Part shown: one piece after another, positions 6,464-14,115 of the stretch
Numbering within the stretch: position 1 is the stretch's first letter
Layout of the letters: each line of letters opens with the position of its first letter
Origin: Alphaproteobacteria bacterium UBA1218
GTDB taxonomy: Bacteria; Pseudomonadota; Alphaproteobacteria; Rs-D84
Length of the DNA stretch: 14,408 nt
Assembly (NCBI GenBank): GCA_002309215.1
Contig: DBXG01000018.1
Span: forward strand, 39,358-53,765
Direction: 5' to 3'
Translations under genes and position numbers: made by a program
Notes under the pieces: model-generated
Databases searched by the model: none
The model's input: only the letters and a program-made list of their open reading frames with translations
Told to the model about the DNA's origin: nothing

Positions 6464-6493
6464 TATCTAGCAAGACTTTTATAAAATTAGCAA
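6464..6493 (-). promoter_or_regulatory. Putative promoter of the ftsE-ftsX-ydcF-plsC operon
   Basis: On minus, TTGCTA (6493-6488) and TAGATA (6469-6464) are 18 bases apart, and the -10 carries an upstream TGC that makes it an extended -10. The match is moderate. It sits inside the longest possible ftsE reading frame, which argues for one of the two downstream ATG starts. A divergent promoter for the outer-membrane gene is only about 20 bases away. Confidence 0.35.
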
Positions 6494-6510
6494 TCACAAC
6501 AAAAAACTTT

Positions 6511-6539
6511 TTGGAATACGGTTGATAATATGATATAAT
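6511..6539 (+). promoter_or_regulatory. Putative sigma-70 promoter of the outer-membrane protein gene
   Basis: TTGGAA (6511-6516) and a perfect TATAAT (6534-6539) are 17 bases apart, with TGA in front of the -10 giving an extended -10. Transcription would start near 6546. A leader of about 30 bases leads to GGAGGG and the ATG at 6577. Confidence 0.68.
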
Positions 6540-6576
6540 TCATCGTATAAAATAGTAATGTTTGGAGGGTTTTGTT

Positions 6577-7278
6577 ATGAAAAAATATTTGTTTTTTGGC
6601 GTTTTTGCAATGTTTATGCCAAGTTTTGTGTTTGCTGGCACTAACGGTGGTTATTCTGTAATTACAAAATACGGTAATGAAACAAGTATAAATTATCGTC
6701 ATAAATCCAATCCAAAAAAATGGTATGTCAGCGCACACGCTGATTTGTCTTTACTTAGTTGGAAGAATGAGTACACACATGGTTCTGATCATGATAGTGA
6801 TAAGTTCAGTATGAAGCCTGTTATTGGTGCAGACATAGCGATTGGTACAGAGTTAGATAAAAATTGGCGCGCAGATTTGGAATTGGGTTATATCGGCAAT
6901 TATTCTGAACAAGAAACAGAATATTATGACAATTATTATACCGAAAAAACAGATTTTAATTTGAGTACGGTATATGCAACATTAAATGGTTATTATGGTT
7001 TTGATTCTGGTATTTATATTGGTGCAGGGGCGGGTGCTGCTGTTGTAGAAATGTATCTGGAACATTCTGTATTATCCAAATCATCAAAGACAAATGTATC
7101 GCCTATGGGGGCTGTTATGTTGGGATGGAATAACAGGATGACTGAAAAAACTTATCTGGATATTCGCTATCGTTTAGCAGTGTTTAGTGGTTCAACATTG
7201 GAAAATATAGGTGTGCAAACCAAAGTTGATTTGATAACAGATAATTCTTTGTCTGTTGGGGTGCGTTACGTGTTTTAG
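6577..7278 (+). CDS. Outer-membrane beta-barrel protein
   Basis: This 233-residue exported protein has a signal peptide at 1-20 (cleavage after FVFA) and a body of alternating polar/hydrophobic strands with glycine and aromatic residues. It ends in a beta-strand with a terminal phenylalanine (SVGVRYVF), the usual signal for the outer-membrane BamA machinery. The strand pattern fits a small porin/OmpA-like or Opa-like barrel of about 8 strands. An acidic, tyrosine-rich stretch near residues 108-122 is probably a surface loop. The ATG at 6577 is set by GGAGGG 7 bases upstream; a TTG at 6562 is also in frame but lies ahead of that site. The gene diverges from the ftsE operon and is followed after 28 bases by an exported coiled-coil protein gene. 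Surface adhesin or structural porin are both possible roles. Confidence 0.8.
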   Translation: MKKYLFFGVFAMFMPSFVFAGTNGGYSVITKYGNETSINYRHKSNPKKWYVSAHADLSLLSWKNEYTHGSDHDSDKFSMKPVIGADIAIGTELDKNWRADLELGYIGNYSEQETEYYDNYYTEKTDFNLSTVYATLNGYYGFDSGIYIGAGAGAAVVEMYLEHSVLSKSSKTNVSPMGAVMLGWNNRMTEKTYLDIRYRLAVFSGSTLENIGVQTKVDLITDNSLSVGVRYVF

Positions 7279-7306
7279 GGTGGTGTAAAGAAAATAGGAA
7301 TCAAAA

Positions 7307-7903
7307 ATGATTAAATCAAAAATTACATTGTTTATTTGTTTGTTGAGTGTATTGGCTGTTTCACAAGCTTATTCTGCGCCATCAGTAAAGAAACTTGGTG
7401 GTGTTGGCGTGGTTGCTGGAATAAATAGCGTTCCGTCTGTGAAAGCGGACACAACAAAAATCGGTTCACCAGTTGTTGGACGTGCTGGCGCGATTCGTTC
7501 TGTTAAAACCATTAACACTCCGGTCGCTGTTTCAACTAAAACTGTTGCTAATACAAATAATGCAAGCACAGCGCGTTTATCTGTGGGTAAATATTTACAT
7601 AATGCAGGGACGAATGCTGGTTTAATTAAACCTGTAAGTACATCTAATACGACAATCAGTAATGCTGAGTTTGAAGAATTTGGAAATCAGGTCGTGAATT
7701 TGACCAATCGCGTAGAAACATTGGAAAATAATGCAAAAATAAATGTCACAGAAAACGATGCAAATGTCGACGCAAATAAAATGGTTAGTGGTATAGATGT
7801 TGATGCTGACGGTAAAACATTAAGGGTTAGCCGTTCTAATGTGAAGATCCCAGTTGGTTCTGAAACTGCCAATCCAACAGCCAGTATATGGGTTGAAGAA
7901 TAA
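7307..7903 (+). CDS. Exported hypothetical protein with short coiled coil
   Basis: I do not recognise this 198-residue protein. A signal peptide covers residues 1-24 (cleavage near AYSA). The mature part is low-complexity, rich in Val, Thr, Ala, Ser and Asn, with no cysteine after the signal. Residues 119-143 form a short coiled coil, with Phe125, Val129, Leu132, Val136 and Leu139 in heptad positions, of the kind found in trimeric surface proteins. It starts 28 bases after the outer-membrane barrel gene with an AGGA ribosome site and has no promoter that I can see, so the two may be co-transcribed and act together in the envelope. It converges with the YqaA-family gene 5 bases further on, with no terminator between them. 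Confidence 0.65.
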   Translation: MIKSKITLFICLLSVLAVSQAYSAPSVKKLGGVGVVAGINSVPSVKADTTKIGSPVVGRAGAIRSVKTINTPVAVSTKTVANTNNASTARLSVGKYLHNAGTNAGLIKPVSTSNTTISNAEFEEFGNQVVNLTNRVETLENNAKINVTENDANVDANKMVSGIDVDADGKTLRVSRSNVKIPVGSETANPTASIWVEE

Positions 7904-7908
7904 TTTTA

Positions 7909-8481
7909 TTATATGATAGTTATTATTAACAAACCAAGCAAAGCAAATATAACTGCACCGACTGTTAGTTGCCAAGAATATTTTCTGACTATTTCGTTTG
8001 CTTTTTCTTGAAAACACCATAATAAAAATCCAATAAGTGCAAAACGTCCAGTTCTGAATATCGCAGATACCCCCAAAAATATAGCAATTGGATAATTCAA
8101 GAACCCCGCACATATTGCTAGCAATTTATAAGGAACAGGTGTAACAGCAGTCAAAATAATGATCATTATTCCGTATTTGTTAAACATAGTTTTGGTTAAC
8201 TCAAATTTTTCCATACTTGCAACATGTTCAATCAACCAAACACCAACACTGTCAAATAACCACAAACCAATCAAGTATGCAATGAATCCACCGACGATAG
8301 AGCCCAGTGATGCCGCGACAGTAATTGGAATTGCGCGCTTTTTATTTGCGACTATGGCAGGGGTCATAAAAACTTCTGGTGGAATAAACAGAAATATTGA
8401 TTCAAATACTGTCATAACAAATACGATCCAGGCATACCAAGGCTGTGATGATTTATCAAGAATTCGTGTAATAAGTTTCAT
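7909..8481 (-). CDS. YqaA/DedA-family (VTT-domain) membrane protein
   Basis: This 190-residue inner-membrane protein has about five hydrophobic segments. The VTT/YqaA hallmarks are ES-x-F-x-FIPPE at 27-36, a glycine-rich segment GSIVGGFIAYLIG at 60-72, VTPVPYK at 113-119 and IFRTGRF at 141-147. Family members are linked to lipid flipping and membrane homeostasis; the substrate here is unknown. A TTG at 8517 is in frame and would add 12 residues, but the family-like start is the ATG at 8481. No ribosome site precedes it. A promoter (8489-8517) places the transcription start at or next to that ATG, so the mRNA may be leaderless. The gene stands alone, convergent with the exported-protein gene and divergent from rbfA. 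Confidence 0.82.
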   Translation of the reverse strand: MKLITRILDKSSQPWYAWIVFVMTVFESIFLFIPPEVFMTPAIVANKKRAIPITVAASLGSIVGGFIAYLIGLWLFDSVGVWLIEHVASMEKFELTKTMFNKYGIMIIILTAVTPVPYKLLAICAGFLNYPIAIFLGVSAIFRTGRFALIGFLLWCFQEKANEIVRKYSWQLTVGAVIFALLGLLIITII

Positions 8482-8488
8482 AAAATTG

Positions 8489-8517
8489 ATAATAAAGGAT
8501 TCATATAAAAAGAGCAA
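8489..8517 (-). promoter_or_regulatory. Putative promoter giving a leaderless transcript
   Basis: On minus, TTGCTC (8517-8512) and TATTAT (8494-8489) are 17 bases apart. The -10 ends 7 bases before the A of the ATG at 8481, so transcription would begin at or beside the start codon. Confidence 0.5.
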
Positions 8518-8535
8518 GTGCTATAAATAATTTAC

Positions 8536-8564
8536 TTGTTTTTTTGCATATACATGTGTATCAT
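8536..8564 (+). promoter_or_regulatory. Putative promoter of the rbfA-lepA operon
   Basis: TTGTTT (8536-8541) and TATCAT (8559-8564) are 17 bases apart. A start near 8571 leaves a short leader with AAAGGTG before the rbfA ATG at 8586. The -10 overlaps a small inverted repeat (ATACA-TG-TGTAT, 8550-8561) that may be coincidental. The promoter runs divergently from the one for the YqaA-family gene. Confidence 0.42.
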
Positions 8565-8585
8565 TGCCGCATACAAAGGTGCTTT

Positions 8586-8936
8586 ATGATTAAGAAACAG
8601 ACGAATTCTAATAGAAGTGAAAAGATTGCCAGCAAGGTACAAATGCTGGTGGCGGAGATTTTGCAACGTGAGTTTTCTGATGATGATTTAATCAGGGGCG
8701 TTTCGTTGGTTGGGTCTGAATCACATGGCGGAATGCAGTTTGTAAAATTATTTTTTTATGCACGTGATAATGCAGATGCTGTGCAAAAGCGCTTGGACGA
8801 AATAACCAAGATGGTGCGTTTTTCGTTGGCTAAAAAAATAAATCAAAAATATGTTCCTGAAATCAAATTTGTGTACGACGATACTTTGGAACGTGCAGAC
8901 AGAATCGAGAGTTTGTTAAATAATATTGATAAATAG
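8586..8936 (+). CDS. rbfA: Ribosome-binding factor A
   Basis: RbfA assists maturation of the 30S ribosomal subunit by binding near the 5' end of 16S rRNA. The 116-residue product shows the family pattern: an N-terminal R-x-x-K-x-A helix leading to ILQREFSDDDLIRGVSL, a central S-x-x-G-x-x-x-x-KLFFYA strand, then VRFSLAKKINQKYVPEIKF and a final D-x-x-x-x-x-A-x-R-IESLLNNI helix. I start at the ATG at 8586, which follows AAAGGTG and gives the family length; an ATG at 8544 in the same frame lies within the promoter region. lepA starts 17 bases after its stop, so the pair is an operon of two ribosome-related factors. Usually rbfA follows infB, which is not present here. Confidence 0.92.
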   Translation: MIKKQTNSNRSEKIASKVQMLVAEILQREFSDDDLIRGVSLVGSESHGGMQFVKLFFYARDNADAVQKRLDEITKMVRFSLAKKINQKYVPEIKFVYDDTLERADRIESLLNNIDK

Positions 8937-8953
8937 TGGTCAGGTGAAAATAA

Positions 8954-10747
8954 ATGAAACAAAGTCATATCAGAAATTTTTCTATTGTTGCACATATTGA
9001 TCATGGTAAATCAACATTATCAGACAGGTTGATTGAATACACTGGTGGTTTAGAATCACGCGAAATGAAGGCCCAGGTTTTAGATTCTATGGATATTGAA
9101 CGCGAACGTGGTATTACGATCAAGGCACAAACTGTGCGTTTGAAATATACCGCCAAAAACGGTGAAACATATCAATTGAATTTAATGGATACACCTGGAC
9201 ACGTTGATTTTTCTTATGAAGTTTCGCGCAGTCTTGCCGCGTGTGAGGGCGCAATAGTTTTGGTTGATGCGACCCAGGGGGTGCAGGCGCAAACTTTGGC
9301 AAATGCATATTTGGCATTGGATAATGACTTGGAAATGTTGCCTGTGTTAAATAAAATAGATTTACCGTCCAGTGATGTTGAGGCAACGCGTGAACAAATT
9401 GCAGACGTTATTGGTATGGACGCATCGAATGCGTTATGTGTTTCTGGTAAAACAGGGGCAGGCGTTCCGGAACTGTTAGAAGAAATTGTAAATAAATTGC
9501 CTGCGCCAAGTGGTGATGAAAATGCACCAACGCGTGCTTTGTTGGTTGATTCTTGGTATGATTCTTATCTGGGGGTCGTTGTTCTTGTGCGCGTTGTCGA
9601 TGGTGAATTAAAGCGCGGTCAGAAAATAAGGTTTATTGCAACTGGTGCGGAATATGTCGTTGAAAAGGTTGGCTATTTTACGCCAAAGATGGAAAATGTT
9701 GATTCGCTGACAACTGGTGAAATTGGTTTTATCATTACAGGTATGAAAACGATTCACGATTGCAAAGTTGGCGATACGATTTGTGATGCCAAAAGTGATG
9801 TTGAACCTTTGCCTGGGTTTAAGCCATCTGTGCCGGTCGTGTTTTCAAGTTTCTTTCCGGTAGAGGCAAACGATTATCCTGATTTACGCGAAGGGGCAGA
9901 GAAGCTGGCCTTGAACGATGCTTCGTTTGTGTTTACGACAGAAAAGTCTTCTGCGCTGGGATTTGGTTTGCGTTGCGGATTTTTAGGTTTATTGCATATG
10001 GAAATTATCAGCGAAAGGTTAAATCGTGAATTTAATTTAAGTTTGATAAATACTGTGCCAAGCGTGTTATATAAAATACATTTACGTGATGGTAGTGTTA
10101 TGGATTTGGAAAATCCAGCAGATATGCCAGATATAACCAGAATAGAGTCTATTGAAGAACCATGGGTGCGTGCAACAATTATGATGCCTGATAAATATCT
10201 TGGGGCGGTAATGGAATTGTGTGCTGCGCGTCGTGGTGTTCAGGAAAACATTTCTTATGTTGGTAATCGTGCAGTGTTGGTTTATCAATTGCCATTATCT
10301 GAAATAGTGTTTGATTTTTATGATAGGGTTAAGTCTTTGTCTTCGGGTTATGCGTCTTTTGATTATGCTTTGTATAATTATCGTGTATCAGATTTGGTAA
10401 AAGTTTCTATATTAGTAAATGATGAAAATGTGGAACCTTTATCGTTTTTGTGTCATCGTTCTGTGGCAGAAAAACGTGGTCGTCAGATTGTAGAAAAATT
10501 GAAAGACCTGATTCCAAGACATCAATTCAAGATTCCTTTGCAGGCTGCCATTGGTGGTAAAATTATTGCGCGCGAAACAATCGCTGCATATCGCAAAGAT
10601 GTGACCGCGAAATGTTATGGTGGTGATATCACCCGCAAAAGAAAATTACTTGAAAAACAGAAAGAAGGAAAGAAACGGTTGCGGACTTTTGGTAATGTAG
10701 AAATACCACAAACCGCTTTCATTAACGCCTTAAAAGTTGGAGAATAA
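8954..10747 (+). CDS. lepA: Translation elongation factor 4 (LepA)
   Basis: LepA/EF4 is a ribosome-binding GTPase related to EF-G that helps ribosomes recover from stalled or mispositioned states and acts in ribosome assembly. The 597-residue protein has the expected length. GTPase motifs are all present: AHIDHGKST at 13-21, RGIT at 52-55, DTPGH at 79-83, NKID at 133-136 and a SGKTG motif after it. Domain II and the EF-G-like domains follow. The LepA-specific C-terminal domain includes [20 protein letters not shown] and [20 protein letters not shown]. The ATG follows CAGGTGA, and the stop is 3 bases from the next ATG, so the following hypothetical gene is very likely translated from the same mRNA. 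Confidence 0.97.
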   Translation: MKQSHIRNFSIVAHIDHGKSTLSDRLIEYTGGLESREMKAQVLDSMDIERERGITIKAQTVRLKYTAKNGETYQLNLMDTPGHVDFSYEVSRSLAACEGAIVLVDATQGVQAQTLANAYLALDNDLEMLPVLNKIDLPSSDVEATREQIADVIGMDASNALCVSGKTGAGVPELLEEIVNKLPAPSGDENAPTRALLVDSWYDSYLGVVVLVRVVDGELKRGQKIRFIATGAEYVVEKVGYFTPKMENVDSLTTGEIGFIITGMKTIHDCKVGDTICDAKSDVEPLPGFKPSVPVVFSSFFPVEANDYPDLREGAEKLALNDASFVFTTEKSSALGFGLRCGFLGLLHMEIISERLNREFNLSLINTVPSVLYKIHLRDGSVMDLENPADMPDITRIESIEEPWVRATIMMPDKYLGAVMELCAARRGVQENISYVGNRAVLVYQLPLSEIVFDFYDRVKSLSSGYASFDYALYNYRVSDLVKVSILVNDENVEPLSFLCHRSVAEKRGRQIVEKLKDLIPRHQFKIPLQAAIGGKIIARETIAAYRKDVTAKCYGGDITRKRKLLEKQKEGKKRLRTFGNVEIPQTAFINALKVGE

Positions 10748-10750
10748 AAA

Positions 10751-11251
10751 ATGAATATCAAACAAGATATTAGTGTATTGTTTACGGAATATTTTCGGGC
10801 ACGTACTATAAAAAACGATATGGACGAATTTCGTAAGAAATATGCAAAAGAATGTTCAATATCAGATTATTGGGAAAACCATATAAAAACTCTTGGTTTC
10901 AGGGATAAAGTTCAAACTGCCAAATTGGATGAATATGGAAAATATGGTGATGAAGCATTGAAACATCGTTCTACATCATGTTTTTATGTTGGACCAGAAA
11001 AGCAATTTGCATTGCAGCAGTGTGTGAATGTTCAAGATGATGGTTTCATTATCAGAAATTGTTGTTCCAATTGTCCTCATTTTAGAACAATTCAGAAATA
11101 TTCTATGACAGCCAAGGCGTTGTCAGAAGCAAAAAAAGAGCAAAAAAAGATAATAGGCGATTATGTTGCATCTTTTGTATGTCTGAATAGAAAAGCGCTA
11201 GAGAAAATAAAAAATTTGATTTCGTATTTCGATAAAGAAAAAACTAAATAG
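10751..11251 (+). CDS. Hypothetical cysteine-rich protein in the lepA operon
   Basis: I do not recognise this 166-residue protein. It is soluble, strongly charged and without a signal peptide. Seven cysteines are present, at 35, 77, 91, 104, 105, 108 and 144; the cluster NCCSNCPH (103-110) contains a C-x2-C pair and is preceded by SC (76-77) and QQC (89-91). This arrangement could bind zinc or an iron-sulfur cluster, which is an inference. The C-terminus is lysine-rich (YFDKEKTK). GGAG sits 8 bases before the ATG, inside the end of lepA, and the next gene starts 8 bases after its stop. It appears to be part of one transcript running from rbfA to the recombinase-like gene. A nucleic-acid-linked role is possible from its neighbours only. 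Confidence 0.6.
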   Translation: MNIKQDISVLFTEYFRARTIKNDMDEFRKKYAKECSISDYWENHIKTLGFRDKVQTAKLDEYGKYGDEALKHRSTSCFYVGPEKQFALQQCVNVQDDGFIIRNCCSNCPHFRTIQKYSMTAKALSEAKKEQKKIIGDYVASFVCLNRKALEKIKNLISYFDKEKTK

Positions 11252-11259
11252 GTGTAAAA

Positions 11260-12258
11260 ATGGCACATCAATTCTTTTTCAATACGTATATTCTTGATAA
11301 TTTACCGTCACCTGAAAAAGGGTTTGATGTTGTCCAAGATTTGTCTGAACCGCGTTTGCGTATGTATATTACACAACGTGGTGTAAAAAGTTTTTTTGTT
11401 CGTAAACGTGTAAATGGTCGCGACAAAAGAATTATCATTGGTAATTATCCTGATACAGATATTGAAGATGCACGTGCAAAAGTAAATGAAGTTCTGAACG
11501 AGGCGCGTAAAAAAATACCTGTGCGCAGGAAAAAAATCACATTTCAAGATTTGGTTGAATTGTATTTGAATAACAAAGTTCGTCGTAATGAAGATTCTTT
11601 GGTTAAATTGAAACGTGCGATTCGTTTGCACTTTGTTGATTTATTCGATAAAAATATTCAAGATTTAACAACGAATGAATTGCAAAATGTTCTGGATAAA
11701 ATCAATGGGCGTTCAATGGCGTCCAGAATGCAAGAATTGTTGCAAAGCGTATTTAATTATGCTGGGGATATCGGATATATAAAAATAAATCCGACGAATA
11801 ATATTCCAAAAATTATTGTTGCACGTCGGCAAAGTGGATTGAGAAAATCTGGGTTGCAAAGATTGATATCTGTGATTAACAAAGAAAAAAATCTGAATTT
11901 GCGTGGTGCCTTTTTGATGTTGGTTTATGGTTTTGCACAAAAGAATAAAGTTTTCAGAATGCGCTGGGACGATTTAGACTTTAATCACGATGTATGGGGT
12001 GATATGCCTTTGTCTGATAAAGCAATTCTGTTGTTGCAAGATTTGCCTCAAAATGGTGAATGGGTGTTTTTGGGGTGTGGACGTTCGCATTTAACAGATC
12101 CGCGTGTTGCGTGGAAACGTATAGTGACCGCTGCTGGTATGCCATATTTAACAATGGATGACGTGTATAAGTTTCTGATGCGGGCGTTGGTCTGGAATCC
12201 AGACAAAGATAAACTGCGTGATAATATGAATGATTTGCTAACCGATTTGTTGGCATAA
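11260..12258 (+). CDS. Tyrosine-recombinase-like protein lacking catalytic residues
   Basis: This 332-residue protein has the build of a P4-type phage integrase. An arm-binding domain lies at about 30-82 (RGVKSFFVRKRVNG then IIGNYPDTDIEDARAK). A core-binding helical domain lies at about 92-187 (ITFQDLVELYL, then QSVFNYAGDIGYIKINPT). A remnant of the catalytic domain lies at about 195-310. There, the position of the first catalytic Arg reads GFAQKNKVFRMRW, with Ala226 where Arg is expected and Asn229 where the Glu is. The H-x-x-R box reads TMDDVYKF, with Asp300 and Tyr303 in place of His and Arg. No Tyr follows before the stop. It should therefore bind DNA but not recombine it. The frame is intact and the start is 8 bases after the preceding gene. 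A retained DNA-binding protein is the likeliest reading; a decaying integrase is the alternative. Confidence 0.75.
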   Translation: MAHQFFFNTYILDNLPSPEKGFDVVQDLSEPRLRMYITQRGVKSFFVRKRVNGRDKRIIIGNYPDTDIEDARAKVNEVLNEARKKIPVRRKKITFQDLVELYLNNKVRRNEDSLVKLKRAIRLHFVDLFDKNIQDLTTNELQNVLDKINGRSMASRMQELLQSVFNYAGDIGYIKINPTNNIPKIIVARRQSGLRKSGLQRLISVINKEKNLNLRGAFLMLVYGFAQKNKVFRMRWDDLDFNHDVWGDMPLSDKAILLLQDLPQNGEWVFLGCGRSHLTDPRVAWKRIVTAAGMPYLTMDDVYKFLMRALVWNPDKDKLRDNMNDLLTDLLA

Positions 12259-12306
12259 TGCATTTTTTGCAAAAGTCAATGGATTGTTATCGTTTGTTAT
12301 AATTTC

Positions 12307-12335
12307 TTGACACCTCTGTCATAAAATGGTATTTT
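12307..12335 (+). promoter_or_regulatory. Sigma-70 promoter of acpP
   Basis: A perfect TTGACA (12307-12312) and TATTTT (12330-12335) are 17 bases apart, and TGG before the -10 makes it an extended -10. The transcript would start near 12342, giving a leader of about 57 bases that contains a weak self-complementary stretch (CCCTGT pairing with ACAG...GG, 12347-12371). The stretch 12259-12306 has no other feature that I can support. Confidence 0.65.
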
Positions 12336-12398
12336 ATAAGGCATGTCCCTGTAGAACAACAGATAGGGCACACATTTAACTTAAACAAAGGATAAAAA

Positions 12399-12680
12399 AT
12401 GACAACTTTTGATAAAGTGAAAAAAATTGTATGTGAAAAATTGGGTGTTGATGAATCCAAAGTGACAGAAAGCGCATCTTTCGTGAATGATTTGGGTGCG
12501 GATTCTTTGGATGTGGTTGAATTTGTTATGGAAGTTGAAAAAGAATTTGACATCACAATCCCTGATGAAGAAGCAACAAAATTGACAACTGTGGGTGATG
12601 CGGTTAAATACATCGATGCACATGTTAACACAGGTAAAGCAACTGCAGACAAAAAAGCAGCAGACAAAAAAGCAGCCTAG
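12399..12680 (+). CDS. acpP: Acyl carrier protein
   Basis: ACP carries growing acyl chains on a phosphopantetheine arm through fatty acid synthesis and supplies acyl groups for phospholipid and lipid A synthesis. The 93-residue acidic protein has the DSL motif in [16 protein letters not shown], with Ser36 as the attachment site, and an [10 protein letters not shown] helix III segment. It is longer than the usual 78 or so residues. The extra tail ends in two exact copies of a five-residue unit (ADKKA, residues 83-92), encoded by a tandem 15-bp repeat at 12645-12674. This positively charged tail is unusual on an otherwise acidic ACP. The ATG is preceded by AAAGGA. The gene has its own promoter and a terminator after it, so it is transcribed apart from fabF. 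An A-rich repeat like this is prone to slippage. Confidence 0.95.
   Translation: MTTFDKVKKIVCEKLGVDESKVTESASFVNDLGADSLDVVEFVMEVEKEFDITIPDEEATKLTTVGDAVKYIDAHVNTGKATADKKAADKKAA
12645..12674 (+). repeat. Tandem 2 x 15-bp repeat at the 3' end of acpP
   Basis: gcagacaaaaaagca occurs twice in perfect tandem, encoding ADKKA twice at the C-terminus of ACP. Each unit holds a run of six As, so copy-number or length changes would be easy; a whole-unit change keeps the frame. Confidence 0.9.
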
Positions 12681-12709
12681 TAATCGCTTTCAATTGTTGT
12701 AGTGATATT

Positions 12710-12743
12710 TGATGCTGCCAAGTTCGGTGGCATCATTTTTTAT
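12710..12743 (+). terminator. Intrinsic terminator after acpP
   Basis: The stem is tgatgctgcc (12710-12719) with ggtggcatca (12726-12735), 10 bp including two G-U pairs, with a 6-base loop. A run of Ts (12736-12741) follows. It separates acpP from fabF, which implies a separate fabF promoter. Confidence 0.75.
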
Positions 12744-12765
12744 ATCGTTGATTTTAACAATGTTT

Positions 12766-12771
12766 TATAGT
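12766..12771 (+). promoter_or_regulatory. Possible -10 element for fabF
   Basis: TATAGT lies 38 bases before the fabF ATG and downstream of the acpP terminator, where a promoter is expected. No -35 box is well placed (the nearest, TTGATT at 12748, is too close). This is a weak call. Confidence 0.3.
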
Positions 12772-12809
12772 ATGCTTTTGCCAGTAAAGATATAAAAAGG
12801 ATTTTTTGT

Positions 12810-14060
12810 ATGAAAAAAATAGTTATTACTGGTATGGGTATTGTTTGCCCTGTGGGAACTGGTGTTGATTTTGCATGGGCGAATTTGTTAAAGGGTAAAA
12901 GTGGTATCCGTAAAATTACTGAATTTGATACAACAGATATTGCGTCCAAGATTGCCGGTCTTCCACAACGTGGAACTGAACCTGGCGAATATAATCCTGA
13001 CGTTGTCGTTGAACCAAAAGAACAACGTAAAATGGACAGAAATATTGTCTATGGTATGGTGGCAGCAGATGAAGCAATACGGGATGCTGGGCTGATTGAT
13101 TATGATGGCGATAAAACGCGTATTGGTGTCGCGATTGGCAGTGGTATTGGTGGCTTGTCTACAATTGCTGACACTTACGAAGATATTTTGCAACATGGGA
13201 CCAGATTTGTTTCGCCTTTCTTTGTTCCAAAGTGTGTTATAAATATGACTTCTGGCAATGTGTCAATAAAGTATGGATTTATGGGGCCAAATATTGCAAT
13301 GGCGACTGCATGTGCAACAGGGACGCATTCTATTATCGAAGGTGCCAGCATTATTGAACGTGGTGATGCGGATATTATGGTCTGTGGTGGTACAGAAGCG
13401 GCTGTGTGTAGATTGGGTATGACAGGATTTTCGGCTTTGCGTGCGTTAAGTACACGCAATGATGATCCTGAACATGCTTCACGTCCATGGGACCAAGAAC
13501 GCGATGGTTTTGTTATGGGCGAAGGCGCAGGTGTTTTGGTGTTAGAAGAATACGAACATGCCAAGGCACGTGGCGCAAAAATTTATGCAGAGGTTGCAGG
13601 TTCTGGTATGACTGCGGATGCACATCATATAACTGCGCCAGCACCAGATGGCGAAGGTGGCAAACGTTCGATGGAAATGGCGTTGCGTAGTGCGGGGTTA
13701 AAGCCGTCTGATGTTGATTATATCAATGCGCATGGAACATCAACTGGTTTGGGTGATGTTGGCGAATTGGTTGCTGTCAAAGAATTATTTGCTGGAACAG
13801 ATGTTTGTATGTCTTCGACTAAATCAATGACTGGGCATTTGTTGGGCGCAGCAGGCGCAATAGAGGCGATATTCTGTGCTTTGGCAATTCGTGATAACAT
13901 TGTGCCACCAACTATGAATCTTGAAAATCCGATAGAGGAGGTTGGTGATTTCAACCTGGTCCCGAATCAGGCGCAAAAGAAAACCGTCGATGTTGCGTTA
14001 AGTAATTCGTTTGGTTTTGGCGGAACAAATGCCAGCGTGATTCTGAAACGTGTGAAATAA
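12810..14060 (+). CDS. fabF: Beta-ketoacyl-ACP synthase II
   Basis: FabF condenses malonyl-ACP with acyl-ACP in the elongation cycle of fatty acid synthesis and takes part in temperature control of unsaturated fatty acids. The 416-residue protein is full length. The Cys-His-His triad is Cys168 (TACAT), His308 (NAHGTS) and His343 (KSMTGHLLGAAGA), with Lys338 also in place. The oxyanion and acyl-pocket segment GFGGTNASV (402-410) and the glycine-rich GSGIGG (110-115) are typical of the family. The ATG follows AAAAGGA by 8 bases. It follows acpP in the usual order of fatty acid synthesis genes, but a terminator stands between them, so the two are probably expressed independently. Confidence 0.97.
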   Translation: MKKIVITGMGIVCPVGTGVDFAWANLLKGKSGIRKITEFDTTDIASKIAGLPQRGTEPGEYNPDVVVEPKEQRKMDRNIVYGMVAADEAIRDAGLIDYDGDKTRIGVAIGSGIGGLSTIADTYEDILQHGTRFVSPFFVPKCVINMTSGNVSIKYGFMGPNIAMATACATGTHSIIEGASIIERGDADIMVCGGTEAAVCRLGMTGFSALRALSTRNDDPEHASRPWDQERDGFVMGEGAGVLVLEEYEHAKARGAKIYAEVAGSGMTADAHHITAPAPDGEGGKRSMEMALRSAGLKPSDVDYINAHGTSTGLGDVGELVAVKELFAGTDVCMSSTKSMTGHLLGAAGAIEAIFCALAIRDNIVPPTMNLENPIEEVGDFNLVPNQAQKKTVDVALSNSFGFGGTNASVILKRVK

Positions 14061-14064
14061 TTTT

Positions 14065-14093
14065 TTGACAAGGTTTGCAACTTGGTGCACAAT
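14065..14093 (+). promoter_or_regulatory. Putative promoter of the right-edge gene
   Basis: TTGACA (14065-14070) and CACAAT (14088-14093) are 17 bases apart. The -35 is perfect and the -10 moderate. It starts 5 bases after the fabF stop, and the leader to the AGGA and ATG at 14116 is short. Confidence 0.45.
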
Positions 14094-14115
14094 CAGCGGG
14101 TGCAGGATTAAGAAT

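Noticed and set aside
6450..6497. A longer ftsE starting at GTG 6497.
   Set aside because: No ribosome site, the extension does not match the FtsE family, and a putative promoter lies inside it.
11260..12258. An active prophage or genomic island with attachment sites around the integrase-like gene.
   Set aside because: No tRNA gene, no flanking direct repeats and no phage genes were seen, and the catalytic residues are missing.
12248..12275. A terminator after the integrase-like gene from tgcattttttgca.
   Set aside because: The stem is only four base pairs, too weak to call.
12347..12371. A structured leader or riboswitch ahead of acpP.
   Set aside because: The pairing (CCCTGT with ACAG...GG) needs a bulge and is short; no known riboswitch class is recognisable.
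12287..12667. Minus-strand open frame of 126 residues across acpP.
   Set aside because: It is antisense to a certain acyl carrier protein gene, and its composition is what the reverse complement of that gene would give.
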